Origin: an uncultured Collinsella sp.
GTDB lineage: Bacteria; Actinomycetota; Coriobacteriia; Coriobacteriales; Coriobacteriaceae
DNA length: 64,000 nucleotides
Assembly: GCA_959026725.1 (NCBI GenBank)
Contig: CAUFMG010000002.1
Coordinates: 62,001 to 126,000 of the forward strand
Reading direction: 5' to 3'
Shown here: positions 15,687-22,751 of the stretch, in pieces
Layout of the letters: the number at the start of each line of letters is the position of its first letter
Position numbering within the stretch: the first letter of the stretch is position 1
The notes under the pieces: generated by a model
Database searches by the model: none
What the model saw: only the letters and a program-made list of their open reading frames with translations
What the model was told of the DNA's origin: nothing
Made by a program: the position numbers and the translations under genes

Positions 15687-16583
15687 GTGACCGATTGGTC
15701 CCTGATCCTTTCCGCGCCGGCAAAGATCAACCTCTATCTGGGGGTTCATACCGAGCGTGACGACCGCGGCTACCATAAGGTCGATTCCCTGATGGCAGCC
15801 GTCGGTCTTGTCGATACCGTGACGGTTACGCCGGCACAGGCGCTGACCGTCCAGACGATTCCGGCATCCGACTTTCCCATGCAAAAGAATACGGCGTATC
15901 GTGCGGCCGCTGCTATGGCCGAGCATTACGGTCGCGAAGCCAATGTCTGCATCACGATTAAGAAGCGCATCCCGCTGTGTGCCGGCCTGGGCGGTCCTTC
16001 GACGGATGCCGCGGCGGTCATTGTCGCCTTGGCAGAGAGTTGGGGTATCGACCGTGCCGATCCCGCGCTGGACAACATCGCGCGCGGCATTGGCGCCGAC
16101 GTTCCCTTCTTTTTGCATGCCAGCCCTGCATTTTACGTGGGTGGGGGAGACGTGCTGGCAACCGAGTACCCCGCACTACCCGCGACACCCGTCGTGCTGG
16201 TCAAGCCGCGCGAGGCAAGCGTTTCAACAATTGAAGCCTATCGACGTTTTGACGAGACCCCAGCGCCTGCGGACAAGCCCGGAGCGATCGCATCTGCCCT
16301 TCGCTCGGGAGACGCAGAGGCGGCCTACGCGCTCGTCCACAACAACCTGGGTGTCATTTCCGCGCAGATGGAGCCGCGGATTCAAACGGTGCTCGACTGG
16401 CTTCGTTCACAGGACGGTACCATTACCGCAAACGTGTGCGGTTCGGGTGCCTGCTCGTTTGCTCTCTGCGATACTGCCGCCACGGCAGTCAATCTTGCGG
16501 CAGCCGCTCAACAAAACGGCTGGTGGGCTTATGCAACGGAGCTCGTTTCCGACACGGTTCGCATTGAAGCGCCAAAGAAGTAA
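15687..16583 (+). CDS. ispE: 4-diphosphocytidyl-2-C-methyl-D-erythritol kinase
   Basis: IspE phosphorylates CDP-methylerythritol, step four of the MEP route to isoprenoids. It is a GHMP kinase with ATP-binding segment PLCAGLGGPSTDAAAV around residues 95-110, an N-terminal SAPAKINLYLGV motif and a C-terminal VCGSGACSFAL motif. Its 298 residues fit. The GTG start lies two bases after the veg stop, which suggests translational coupling. The neighbouring steps IspD and IspF are encoded at 37.2-38.4 kb. Confidence 0.94.
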   Translation: MTDWSLILSAPAKINLYLGVHTERDDRGYHKVDSLMAAVGLVDTVTVTPAQALTVQTIPASDFPMQKNTAYRAAAAMAEHYGREANVCITIKKRIPLCAGLGGPSTDAAAVIVALAESWGIDRADPALDNIARGIGADVPFFLHASPAFYVGGGDVLATEYPALPATPVVLVKPREASVSTIEAYRRFDETPAPADKPGAIASALRSGDAEAAYALVHNNLGVISAQMEPRIQTVLDWLRSQDGTITANVCGSGACSFALCDTAATAVNLAAAAQQNGWWAYATELVSDTVRIEAPKK

Positions 16584-16632
16584 AAATTTCTCTGGCACAC
16601 GACGGAAATCTTTGTTACTATAGTCGAGCTAA

Positions 16633-16709
16633 CGGGTTGTGGCTCAGTTTGGTAGAGCACTGCGTTCGGGACGCAGGGGTCGCTGGTTCAAATCCAGTCA
16701 ACCCGACCA
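16633..16709 (+). tRNA. tRNA-Pro (anticodon CGG)
   Basis: A complete cloverleaf has acceptor CGGGTTG/CAACCCG, anticodon loop TTCGGGA (CGG), T-loop TTCAAAT and encoded CCA. A strong terminator follows 11 bases later. Confidence 0.95.
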
Positions 16710-16720
16710 GAGCATGAGAA

Positions 16721-16748
16721 GGGACCGCTTCTTGCGGTCCCTTTTTTT
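16721..16748 (+). terminator. Terminator after tRNA-Pro
   Basis: Arms gggaccgc (16721-16728) and gcggtccc (16734-16741) form an eight-base stem with a five-base loop, followed by six T. Confidence 0.93.
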
Positions 16749-16821
16749 AGCTATTGTTGTGATACCGCGGCACCCGCGGTATACTCATTCGAGCTTGTCT
16801 CGCTGTATTGTGGAGGTCTAC

Positions 16822-17097
16822 ATGTTTGGACTGAGGGCTCCTGAGCTCATCATTATTCTCGTCGTTGTCTTGATCATCTTCGGGCCTAAGAACCTGCCGA
16901 AGCTCGGCAAGTCTCTCGGCTCTACCGTCAAGAATATCCGCGAGGGTATGGAGGGCGACGATAAGGGCGAAACCAAGCAGGCCGAGGACGTTGTGGTCGA
17001 GGAGTCCAAGGAGGACAAGGAGATCGCAGAGCTCGAGGCCAAGCTCGCTGCTGCCAAGAAAAAGCAGGCAGAGGACAGCGACGCGGACGCAGAGTAG
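16822..17097 (+). CDS. tatA: Twin-arginine translocase subunit TatA/TatE
   Basis: A 91-residue component of the Tat pore that exports folded proteins. A single N-terminal membrane helix (ELIIILVVVLIIFGPKN) contains the family FGPKNLPKLGKSLG segment and runs into an amphipathic helix. The tail is a charged Glu/Lys/Asp-rich region. The ATG at 16822 has TGGAGG at 16811-16816; earlier in-frame codons run into the tRNA. tatC is not in the window. A likely Tat-dependent lipoprotein is encoded at 54945-55925. Confidence 0.9.
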   Translation: MFGLRAPELIIILVVVLIIFGPKNLPKLGKSLGSTVKNIREGMEGDDKGETKQAEDVVVEESKEDKEIAELEAKLAAAKKKQAEDSDADAE

Positions 17098-17122
17098 TCC
17101 CATCCCTTTGGGGTGAGCACCT

Positions 17123-17155
17123 GACCGGCTTGCCCGCAGGCTAGCCGGTCTTTTT
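17123..17155 (+). terminator. Terminator after tatA
   Basis: gaccggct (17123-17130) pairs with agccggtc (17143-17150), followed by five T. Confidence 0.88.
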
Positions 17156-17203
17156 CGTTTTGTTGACAGTTGATCGTTACATCATAGTTGGGGAGATATC
17201 CGT

Positions 17204-17674
17204 ATGGACGCAAGCCAGATCGTACTGACCGCTGAGGGCCGCCAGAAGCTCGTCGAGGAGCTTGCTTGGCGTGAGGGCGATTACGCCAAGGAGATCGTCG
17301 AGGACATCAAGGAAGCCCGCGCGTTCGGCGACCTTTCGGAGAACTCCGAGTACGATGCCGCCAAGGACAAGCAGGCCCAGAATGCTGCTCGCATTGCCGA
17401 GATTCAGGCCATCCTCGCCAACGCTCAGGTTGCTGCCACCACGGGCGATCTGACCGTCTCCATCGGTTCCACCGTTTCTCTGATCGATCCCAACGGTGAG
17501 GTCATGGAAGTCACGCTCGTCGGTACCACCGAGACCAACTCGCTCGAGCACAAGATCTCCAACGAGTCTCCGGTCGGCCACGCCATTATCGGTCACGGCG
17601 AGGGCGACTCCGTCGAGGTCGTTACGCCTTCGGGCAAGACCCGCGTCTACACCATCGCAAAGATCGCACGCTAG
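17204..17674 (+). CDS. greA: Transcription elongation factor GreA
   Basis: GreA rescues backtracked RNA polymerase by stimulating cleavage of the transcript. The 156-residue protein has the N-terminal coiled coil (LTAEGRQKLVEEL, with the conserved acidic tip GDLSENSEYDAA) and the C-terminal FKBP-like domain (NESPVGHAIIGHGEGD). The start follows GGGGAGA with normal spacing. A TTGACA box at 17163-17168 may be its -35 element, but the -10 is not clear. lysS follows after a terminator-like hairpin. Confidence 0.95.
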   Translation: MDASQIVLTAEGRQKLVEELAWREGDYAKEIVEDIKEARAFGDLSENSEYDAAKDKQAQNAARIAEIQAILANAQVAATTGDLTVSIGSTVSLIDPNGEVMEVTLVGTTETNSLEHKISNESPVGHAIIGHGEGDSVEVVTPSGKTRVYTIAKIAR

Positions 17675-17702
17675 ACCACGGTCCCGCGTAAAGGCATGTT
17701 TT

Positions 17703-17735
17703 CGCTCCCTGGGACCGAATCCTGGGGAGCGTTTT
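17703..17735 (+). terminator. Hairpin between greA and lysS
   Basis: cgctccc (17703-17709) pairs with gggagcg (17725-17731), followed by four T. The lysS ribosome binding site GAGGAG begins only nine bases later, so read-through or attenuation is possible. Confidence 0.6.
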
Positions 17736-17753
17736 AGTTTGAGGAGCTAACTT

Positions 17754-19718
17754 ATGGCAGAGAACCAGAACGTCGCCGATCAGGCCTCGACGCTCAACGA
17801 CGAGCGCGCCACGCGTCTGGCAAAGCGCGCCGCCCTGTTCGAGGCGGGCCAGAACCCCTATCCCGAGCACTCCGAGATCGAGGACTATGTCGTCGACATT
17901 GAGGCCAAATATGCCGATCTTGCCGATGGCGAGGATACTGAGGACGTCGTGAAGATCGGCGGCCGCGTGGTCGCCAAGCGCGGTCAGGGCAAGATCATGT
18001 TTATCGTCGTGCGCGACGCTACCGCCGAGATTCAGCTGTTCTGCCGCATCAACGACATGGACGAGGCAGCTTGGAATACGCTCAAGGCTCTCGACCTTGG
18101 CGATATCCTGGGCGTGACCGGCGTGGTTGTTCGCACCAAGCGCGGCCAGCTCTCCGTTGCCCCCAAGAGCGCGACGCTGCTCTCCAAGGCCGTTCGCCCG
18201 CTGCCCGAGAAGTTCCACGGCCTCTCCGACAAGGAGACCCGCTATCGTCAGCGCTATGTCGACCTGATTGCCAACGACGATGTTCGCGAGACCTTCCGCA
18301 AGCGCTCGCAGATTCTCTCCACCTTCCGCCGCTTCATGGAATCTGACGGCTACATGGAGGTCGAGACCCCCATCCTGCAGACCATTCAGGGCGGCGCTAC
18401 GGCCAAGCCGTTCATCACGCACTTCAACGCGCTCGATCAGGAGTGCTACCTGCGCATTGCTACCGAGCTGCACCTCAAGCGCTGCATCGTCGGTGGCTTT
18501 GAGCGCGTCTTCGAGATCGGCCGCATCTTCCGCAACGAGGGTATGGACCTCACCCACAACCCCGAGTTCACCACGATGGAGGCCTACCGTGCCTTCTCCG
18601 ACCTCGAGGGCATGAAGGCGCTCGCCCAGGGTGTCATCAAGGCTGCCAACAAGGCCATCGGCAACCCCGAGGTCATTGAGTACCAGGGTCAGACCATCGA
18701 TCTTTCCGGTGAGTGGGCAAGCCGTCCCATGACCGACATCGTCTCGAACGTGCTCGGCAAGCAGGTCACCATCGACACGCCGGTCGAGGAGCTTGCCGCC
18801 GCCGCACGCGAGAAGGGTCTGGAGATTAAGCCCGAGTGGACTGCTGGCAAGATCATCGCCGAGATTTACGATGAGCTGGGCGAGGACACCATCGTCAACC
18901 CGACCTTCGTATGCGATTACCCCATCGAGGTCAGCCCGCTTGCCAAGCGTTTTGAGGACGATCCGCGCCTGACGCACCGCTTTGAGCTGGTCATCGCCGG
19001 CCACGAGTACGCCAACGCATTCTCCGAGCTCAACGACCCGGTCGACCAGGCCGAGCGCTTTGCCGCCCAGATGGCCGAGAAGGCCGGCGGCGACGACGAG
19101 GCTATGGAGTACGACGAGGACTACGTACGCGCCCTCGAGTACGGTATGCCTCCCGCGGGCGGCATCGGCATCGGTATCGATCGCGTGGTCATGCTGCTCA
19201 CCAACCAGGCTTCCATTCGCGACGTCCTGCTGTTCCCGCACATGAAGCCCGAGAAGGGTTTCCAGTCCGGTGCCGCCGCTGCCAAGGCTGCCGAGGCCGG
19301 CAACGCCGCAAGCCCGTTCGTTAAGTCGCTTAAGCCCACGCTCGATTACTCCAAGATCGCCGTTGAGCCGCTGTTCGAGGAGTTCGTCGACTTCGATACC
19401 TTCTCCAAGAGCGATTTCCGCGCTGTGAAGGTCAAGGCATGCGAGGCCGTCAAGAAGTCCAAGAAGCTGCTGAACTTTACGCTCGACGACGGTACCGGTA
19501 CCGACCGCACCATCCTCTCCGGTATTCACGCTTATTACGAGCCCGAGGACCTGGTCGGCAAGACCTTGCTCGCCATCACCAACCTGCCTCCGCGCAAGAT
19601 GATGGGTATTCCCAGCTGCGGTATGCTGATCAGCGCCATCCACGAGGAGGAGGGCGAGGAGCGCCTCAACCTGATCCAGCTCGACGCTTCCATCCCCGCC
19701 GGCGCAAAGATGTACTAG
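17754..19718 (+). CDS. lysS: Class-II lysyl-tRNA synthetase with a C-terminal tRNA-binding domain
   Basis: LysRS charges tRNA-Lys. Residues about 1-500 are a normal bacterial class-II enzyme: OB-fold anticodon domain, motif 2 region IFRNEGMDLTHNPEFT and motif 3 GGIGIGIDRVVML. After a short Ala-rich linker (AAAAKAAEAGNAA) the last 110 residues form a second OB-fold of the EMAPII/Trbp111 type, seen as DFRAVKVKACEAVKKSKKLL and LPPRKMMGIPSCGMLIS. That module binds tRNA non-specifically and is best known at the end of MetRS. Total length is 654, against about 500 for ordinary LysRS. GAGGAG precedes the ATG. Confidence 0.95.
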   Translation: MAENQNVADQASTLNDERATRLAKRAALFEAGQNPYPEHSEIEDYVVDIEAKYADLADGEDTEDVVKIGGRVVAKRGQGKIMFIVVRDATAEIQLFCRINDMDEAAWNTLKALDLGDILGVTGVVVRTKRGQLSVAPKSATLLSKAVRPLPEKFHGLSDKETRYRQRYVDLIANDDVRETFRKRSQILSTFRRFMESDGYMEVETPILQTIQGGATAKPFITHFNALDQECYLRIATELHLKRCIVGGFERVFEIGRIFRNEGMDLTHNPEFTTMEAYRAFSDLEGMKALAQGVIKAANKAIGNPEVIEYQGQTIDLSGEWASRPMTDIVSNVLGKQVTIDTPVEELAAAAREKGLEIKPEWTAGKIIAEIYDELGEDTIVNPTFVCDYPIEVSPLAKRFEDDPRLTHRFELVIAGHEYANAFSELNDPVDQAERFAAQMAEKAGGDDEAMEYDEDYVRALEYGMPPAGGIGIGIDRVVMLLTNQASIRDVLLFPHMKPEKGFQSGAAAAKAAEAGNAASPFVKSLKPTLDYSKIAVEPLFEEFVDFDTFSKSDFRAVKVKACEAVKKSKKLLNFTLDDGTGTDRTILSGIHAYYEPEDLVGKTLLAITNLPPRKMMGIPSCGMLISAIHEEEGEERLNLIQLDASIPAGAKMY

Positions 19719-19720
19719 GG

Positions 19721-19750
19721 GGTTACGCGGGTTTACCAACCCGCGTAACC
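19721..19750 (+). repeat. 11-bp perfect palindrome immediately after lysS
   Basis: ggttacgcggg (19721-19731) and cccgcgtaacc (19740-19750) flank an eight-base loop. No T-run follows, so it is not a classical terminator, although it starts two bases after the lysS stop. Confidence 0.7.
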
Positions 19751-19765
19751 AGTTGACGCTGCAAG

Positions 19766-19862
19766 CCCGCCAGAGCGGCAATCTGCCTTTCAACTTCGGC
19801 GGCATGATCAAAAGATCAATGCCGCCTTGTTTCAAGGCACCTTGCTCGCTCTGGCGGGTTTT
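19766..19862 (+). repeat. Large cruciform-like inverted repeat downstream of lysS
   Basis: Outer arms cccgccagagcg (19766-19777) and cgctctggcggg (19847-19858) are perfect over 12 bases. Between them lies an inner hairpin, ggcggcatgatc with gatcaatgccgcc around aaaa (roughly 19798-19826), and a weaker gcctt/aaggc pairing. Four T follow the outer stem. It may be a large terminator, a structured RNA or a mobile palindrome. The remaining bases to 20039 show nothing else. Confidence 0.6.
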
Positions 19863-20039
19863 CGCTGTCGGTGCCATAGCATCGGCGTTGCCTTGGCCGT
19901 CAATAGTCATTGGGGGCGTTCTCAAACGACTACCCAACGGCTATTGCACACATGGCTCGCATGACAGCCGTCTCTTTTATGTTTCCTTTAGCCGTCGCTG
20001 TCTAGGATGGGGGTTAGTCGATAGGAAGGGAGCACCGGG

Positions 20040-21608
20040 ATGGACGATGCGAGCGAGCGTGCTATCGAAGAGGACATGCTCGATCAGTTCAATTACTTTG
20101 ATGATGAGGACGAGGAGCTGATCGACCGTCGCGAGCCAGCGCCGCTTGATTCCTTTGATCTGATCGATGAAGAGCCCGACGAGGACGAGGGCGAATCGGC
20201 GGAGCCCCCACAGTCTTCGCGCCTTGACTCGCTGCTTTCGAGAGCCCCCATGCACCACGGTGTCCGTGCCGGCGCGCTCCATATGAAAACTGACTGGCAC
20301 CAGATCGTGACGGCAGGCGATGAACTTGCCGTCGATGCGCCGCTCACCGATAAATCATCCATCATCTGCCGCACCGGTATGCTTATGCTCGCGAGCGGAA
20401 CGGGTGCCTGGCGCGTGCGCGATACCATGAATCGTGTTGCTGACGTGCTCGGCGTCACGATTCACGTCGACCTGAGTCTCCTGTCGTTTGAGTGCACCTG
20501 CATCGAAGATGGCCACTGCTTTAACGAGGTTGTCAGCCTGCCCACAACGGGAGTCAATACCCATCGCATCTGGATGATGGAGAGCTTCTTAAAGGAAATC
20601 GAGATTTACGGGCGCCGGTTTACCGTGCACGAATACCACGAGATGCTCAAGACCGTTGAGAGCTCAAAGCCCGATTACGCTCCCTGGCAACAGGGCCTTG
20701 CGGCGGCCTGTGCTTGTGGCGCCTTCGTCTTTTTGCTCGGCGGCGGCCCTATCGAGATGGCCTGCGCGTTCGTAGGCGCTGGTGTCGGCAATTTTGCTCG
20801 CTCCCATATTCTCAAGCAGGGCCTTGGTCAGTTCAGCGCGCTGACGACCGGCGTTGCGCTCGCTTGCGTTTCGTATCTGCTGGCATTGCTCGGCCTTGGC
20901 CAGGTCATACCGGGGGCAATGTCGCACCAAGAAGGCTATATCGGCGCCATGCTCTTTGTGATTCCCGGCTTTCCGCTCATTACGGCAGGCCTCGACATCG
21001 CTAAGCTCGACATGCGAAGCGGTATCGAGCGCCTTTCATATGCCGTATCGATTATTGTGATGGCGACCCTCGTAGGTTGGATGGTTGCCGAGTGTGTTGG
21101 CCTAGCGCCGGACGACTTTGCCCCACTGGGCCTTTCGCCGCTTGCCCTTACGCTCCTGCGCGTGGTGATGAGCTTCGTTGGCGTATTCGGCTTCTCGGTG
21201 ATGTTCAACAGCCCGGTAAAGATGGCCGCGGCAGCTGGGTTGATCGGTGCCGTGTCCAATACCCTGCGTCTGACCCTTGTCGATGCGCCGACGATGATTC
21301 CCTTCCTGGGCCTCAGCACGGGAATGCCTCCCGAGGCAGCAGCGTTTATCGGCGCGCTGGTATCGGGGCTGCTCGCAAGCTTGGCTGAAGTCAAGCTCAC
21401 CTACCCGCGCATCGCCCTCACGGTGCCTTCGATTGTCATTATGGTGCCCGGTCTGTATCTCTATCGCTCTATGTATTACATGTGCACCTTCGACACAGTC
21501 AATATGCTCGGCTGGTTTGTGCGCGCAGTGCTCATCGTAGCGTTTCTGCCCGTTGGGCTGGGTGTGGCGAGAACTCTCACCGACCCTCGCTGGCGCCACA
21601 CCAGCTAA
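20040..21608 (+). CDS. Threonine/serine exporter family membrane protein (ThrE-like)
   Basis: A 522-residue membrane protein of the ThrE family, whose characterised members export threonine and serine. The first 85 residues are strongly acidic and cytoplasmic. A soluble conserved region follows (ICRTGMLMLASGTGAWRVRDTM and VDLSLLSFECTC). About ten hydrophobic helices then cover residues 215-510, combining the DUF1212 and DUF3815 halves in one chain. The ATG has AGGAAGGG upstream. Its TAA stop is followed at once by a GGGACAG-family palindrome. The substrate is inferred from the family only. Confidence 0.82.
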   Translation: MDDASERAIEEDMLDQFNYFDDEDEELIDRREPAPLDSFDLIDEEPDEDEGESAEPPQSSRLDSLLSRAPMHHGVRAGALHMKTDWHQIVTAGDELAVDAPLTDKSSIICRTGMLMLASGTGAWRVRDTMNRVADVLGVTIHVDLSLLSFECTCIEDGHCFNEVVSLPTTGVNTHRIWMMESFLKEIEIYGRRFTVHEYHEMLKTVESSKPDYAPWQQGLAAACACGAFVFLLGGGPIEMACAFVGAGVGNFARSHILKQGLGQFSALTTGVALACVSYLLALLGLGQVIPGAMSHQEGYIGAMLFVIPGFPLITAGLDIAKLDMRSGIERLSYAVSIIVMATLVGWMVAECVGLAPDDFAPLGLSPLALTLLRVVMSFVGVFGFSVMFNSPVKMAAAAGLIGAVSNTLRLTLVDAPTMIPFLGLSTGMPPEAAAFIGALVSGLLASLAEVKLTYPRIALTVPSIVIMVPGLYLYRSMYYMCTFDTVNMLGWFVRAVLIVAFLPVGLGVARTLTDPRWRHTS

Positions 21609-21641
21609 TTGGTACAAGGGGGACAGGTTACTTTGCACCAA
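21609..21641 (+). repeat. Stop-codon-linked palindrome, copy E (GGGACAG family)
   Basis: ttggtacaag (21609-21618) and ctttgcaccaa (21631-21641) are imperfect arms around ggggacaggtta. The left arm begins at the base after the ThrE TAA. The core reads in the same direction as the gene. Confidence 0.65.
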
Positions 21642-21644
21642 AAG

Positions 21645-21712
21645 AGTTGCGGTGAAATAGGGACTGAATTGCTGCTTAAAGGGTCAAAACAGTCCGTATT
21701 CCACCGCAACTT
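21645..21712 (+). repeat. GTTGCGGTG palindrome, first copy
   Basis: The left arm agttgcggtgaaatagg and its continuation ggactg (21645-21666) face cagtcc and gtattccaccgcaactt (21690-21712). The same arms, ttgcggtgaaatag and ctattccaccgcaa, recur at 60450-60512 with a different centre. The sequence from 21713 to 21826 shows nothing recognisable. Confidence 0.75.
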
Positions 21713-21826
21713 ATGGGGTCGGGGGATTATCGGTGCCCTGCATCTTCATAAACTCAACGCTTACGAAGCGCATGCGTTTCGTGCTAGGCTGGTTCCACCA
21801 CATAAGTAGTCGCAGACGCACGTACC

Positions 21827-21876
21827 ACGGGCGGGCGAGATGAAGTCCCAACAGCTCCATCTTGCCCGCCCGTTTT
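21827..21876 (+). terminator. 16-bp hairpin with T-run upstream of the DUF2798 gene
   Basis: acgggcgggcgagatg (21827-21842) pairs with catcttgcccgcccgt (21858-21873) with one mismatch, followed by five T. It lies 46 bases before the next start codon. It may therefore end upstream transcription or act as a leader attenuator of the DUF2798 gene. Confidence 0.75.
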
Positions 21877-21921
21877 TGTTGCGTGGTGCCGCGGCACAAC
21901 ACAGAGAGGAATCTGCCCTTC

Positions 21922-22470
21922 ATGCCTATCAACAAACGAGAGAGCCTGCTGTTCACCTTTATCATGTGCTTTTGCATGGTGCTCTGGATGAGCATCTACA
22001 ACGTTGCCCTGCAGCATGGGGCCATCAACGGCGAGGTCGTTGCCGCTGCGTGGCTCGGCTTCCCCGTTGCCTACATTTTTGCCATGTGCTGCGACTGGTT
22101 CGTCGCCAGCCCGCTCGCCAAGGGTTTCGCCTTTAAGTACTTGGTCACTCCGGGCAAGAGCTCGCCGCTCGCCATGACGCTCGCCGTCAGCTCCTGCATG
22201 GTCGTTCCCATGGTCATCATCATGTCGCTGTACGGTGCCTGCGAGGGTCTGACGCACATGCCCGGTGGCATCCTTGCGAACCTGTATTCCGTGCCCGCGA
22301 TCTGGATGATCAACATCCCGCATAATTTTGTGATGGCGCTGCCGTGGAACCTTTTGGTAGCCGGTCCGATTTCCCACTTCGTCTTCCGTCGCGCCTTCCC
22401 TGTGGGGACGGTTTTCGAGGAGGAGCATGCCGAGCTCTTGGAGCAGGCTATGGCTCCTGAGTGCGAGTAG
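21922..22470 (+). CDS. DUF2798-family integral membrane protein
   Basis: A 182-residue membrane protein with four predicted helices arranged as two DUF2798-like repeats, beginning FTFIMCFCMVLWMSIYN and TLAVSSCMVVPMVIIMS. The function of the family is unknown. I chose the ATG at 21922 (MPINKRES) because AGAGAGGA lies just upstream; the open frame extends further but overlaps the terminator hairpin. It is a single gene between the ThrE exporter and the activase locus. Confidence 0.75.
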   Translation: MPINKRESLLFTFIMCFCMVLWMSIYNVALQHGAINGEVVAAAWLGFPVAYIFAMCCDWFVASPLAKGFAFKYLVTPGKSSPLAMTLAVSSCMVVPMVIIMSLYGACEGLTHMPGGILANLYSVPAIWMINIPHNFVMALPWNLLVAGPISHFVFRRAFPVGTVFEEEHAELLEQAMAPECE

Positions 22471-22636
22471 CTCGCTTAGGGATCTGCTGAGCGCGGGCGA
22501 CTTGCTTGGTTGGAGCCCTAAGCGTGGATAGCTCTCTCGGCGGCATCGCGGGCGTGAGCGGTGCGCATGACCGGAGGGCCCGTGCTGCTCCGTTGCCCGA
22601 CGTGCTAGCGCGCAGAACAATCTGTTGGTGCATTCG

Positions 22637-22669
22637 GCGGCTGCTGAAGCGTTTCGGCAGCCGCATTTT
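22637..22669 (+). terminator. Terminator upstream of the activase operon
   Basis: gcggctgc (22637-22644) pairs with gcagccgc (22657-22664), followed by atttt. The preceding stretch 22471-22636 shows nothing coding. Confidence 0.75.
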
Positions 22670-22681
22670 ATACGGAGTTTA

Positions 22682-22702
22682 AATACAACAGTCTGTTGTA
22701 TT
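22682..22702. promoter_or_regulatory. TetR-type operator in front of the activase gene
   Basis: A perfect 9-bp inverted repeat, aatacaaca and tgttgtatt, has a three-base spacer (gtc) and ends 49 bases before the start codon. Size and symmetry fit a TetR dimer, and a TetR gene ends this operon. A related half-site (acaatctgttgg) occurs about 60 bases upstream. Binding is inferred. Confidence 0.6.
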
Positions 22703-22751
22703 ACGTAGAGTGGTATATCTCTAGCAGGAAAAATGCGAGAGACGGAGCATT

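Noticed and set aside
17622..19937. Long open frame antisense to lysS
   Set aside because: It mirrors the LysRS gene and has no independent evidence for translation.
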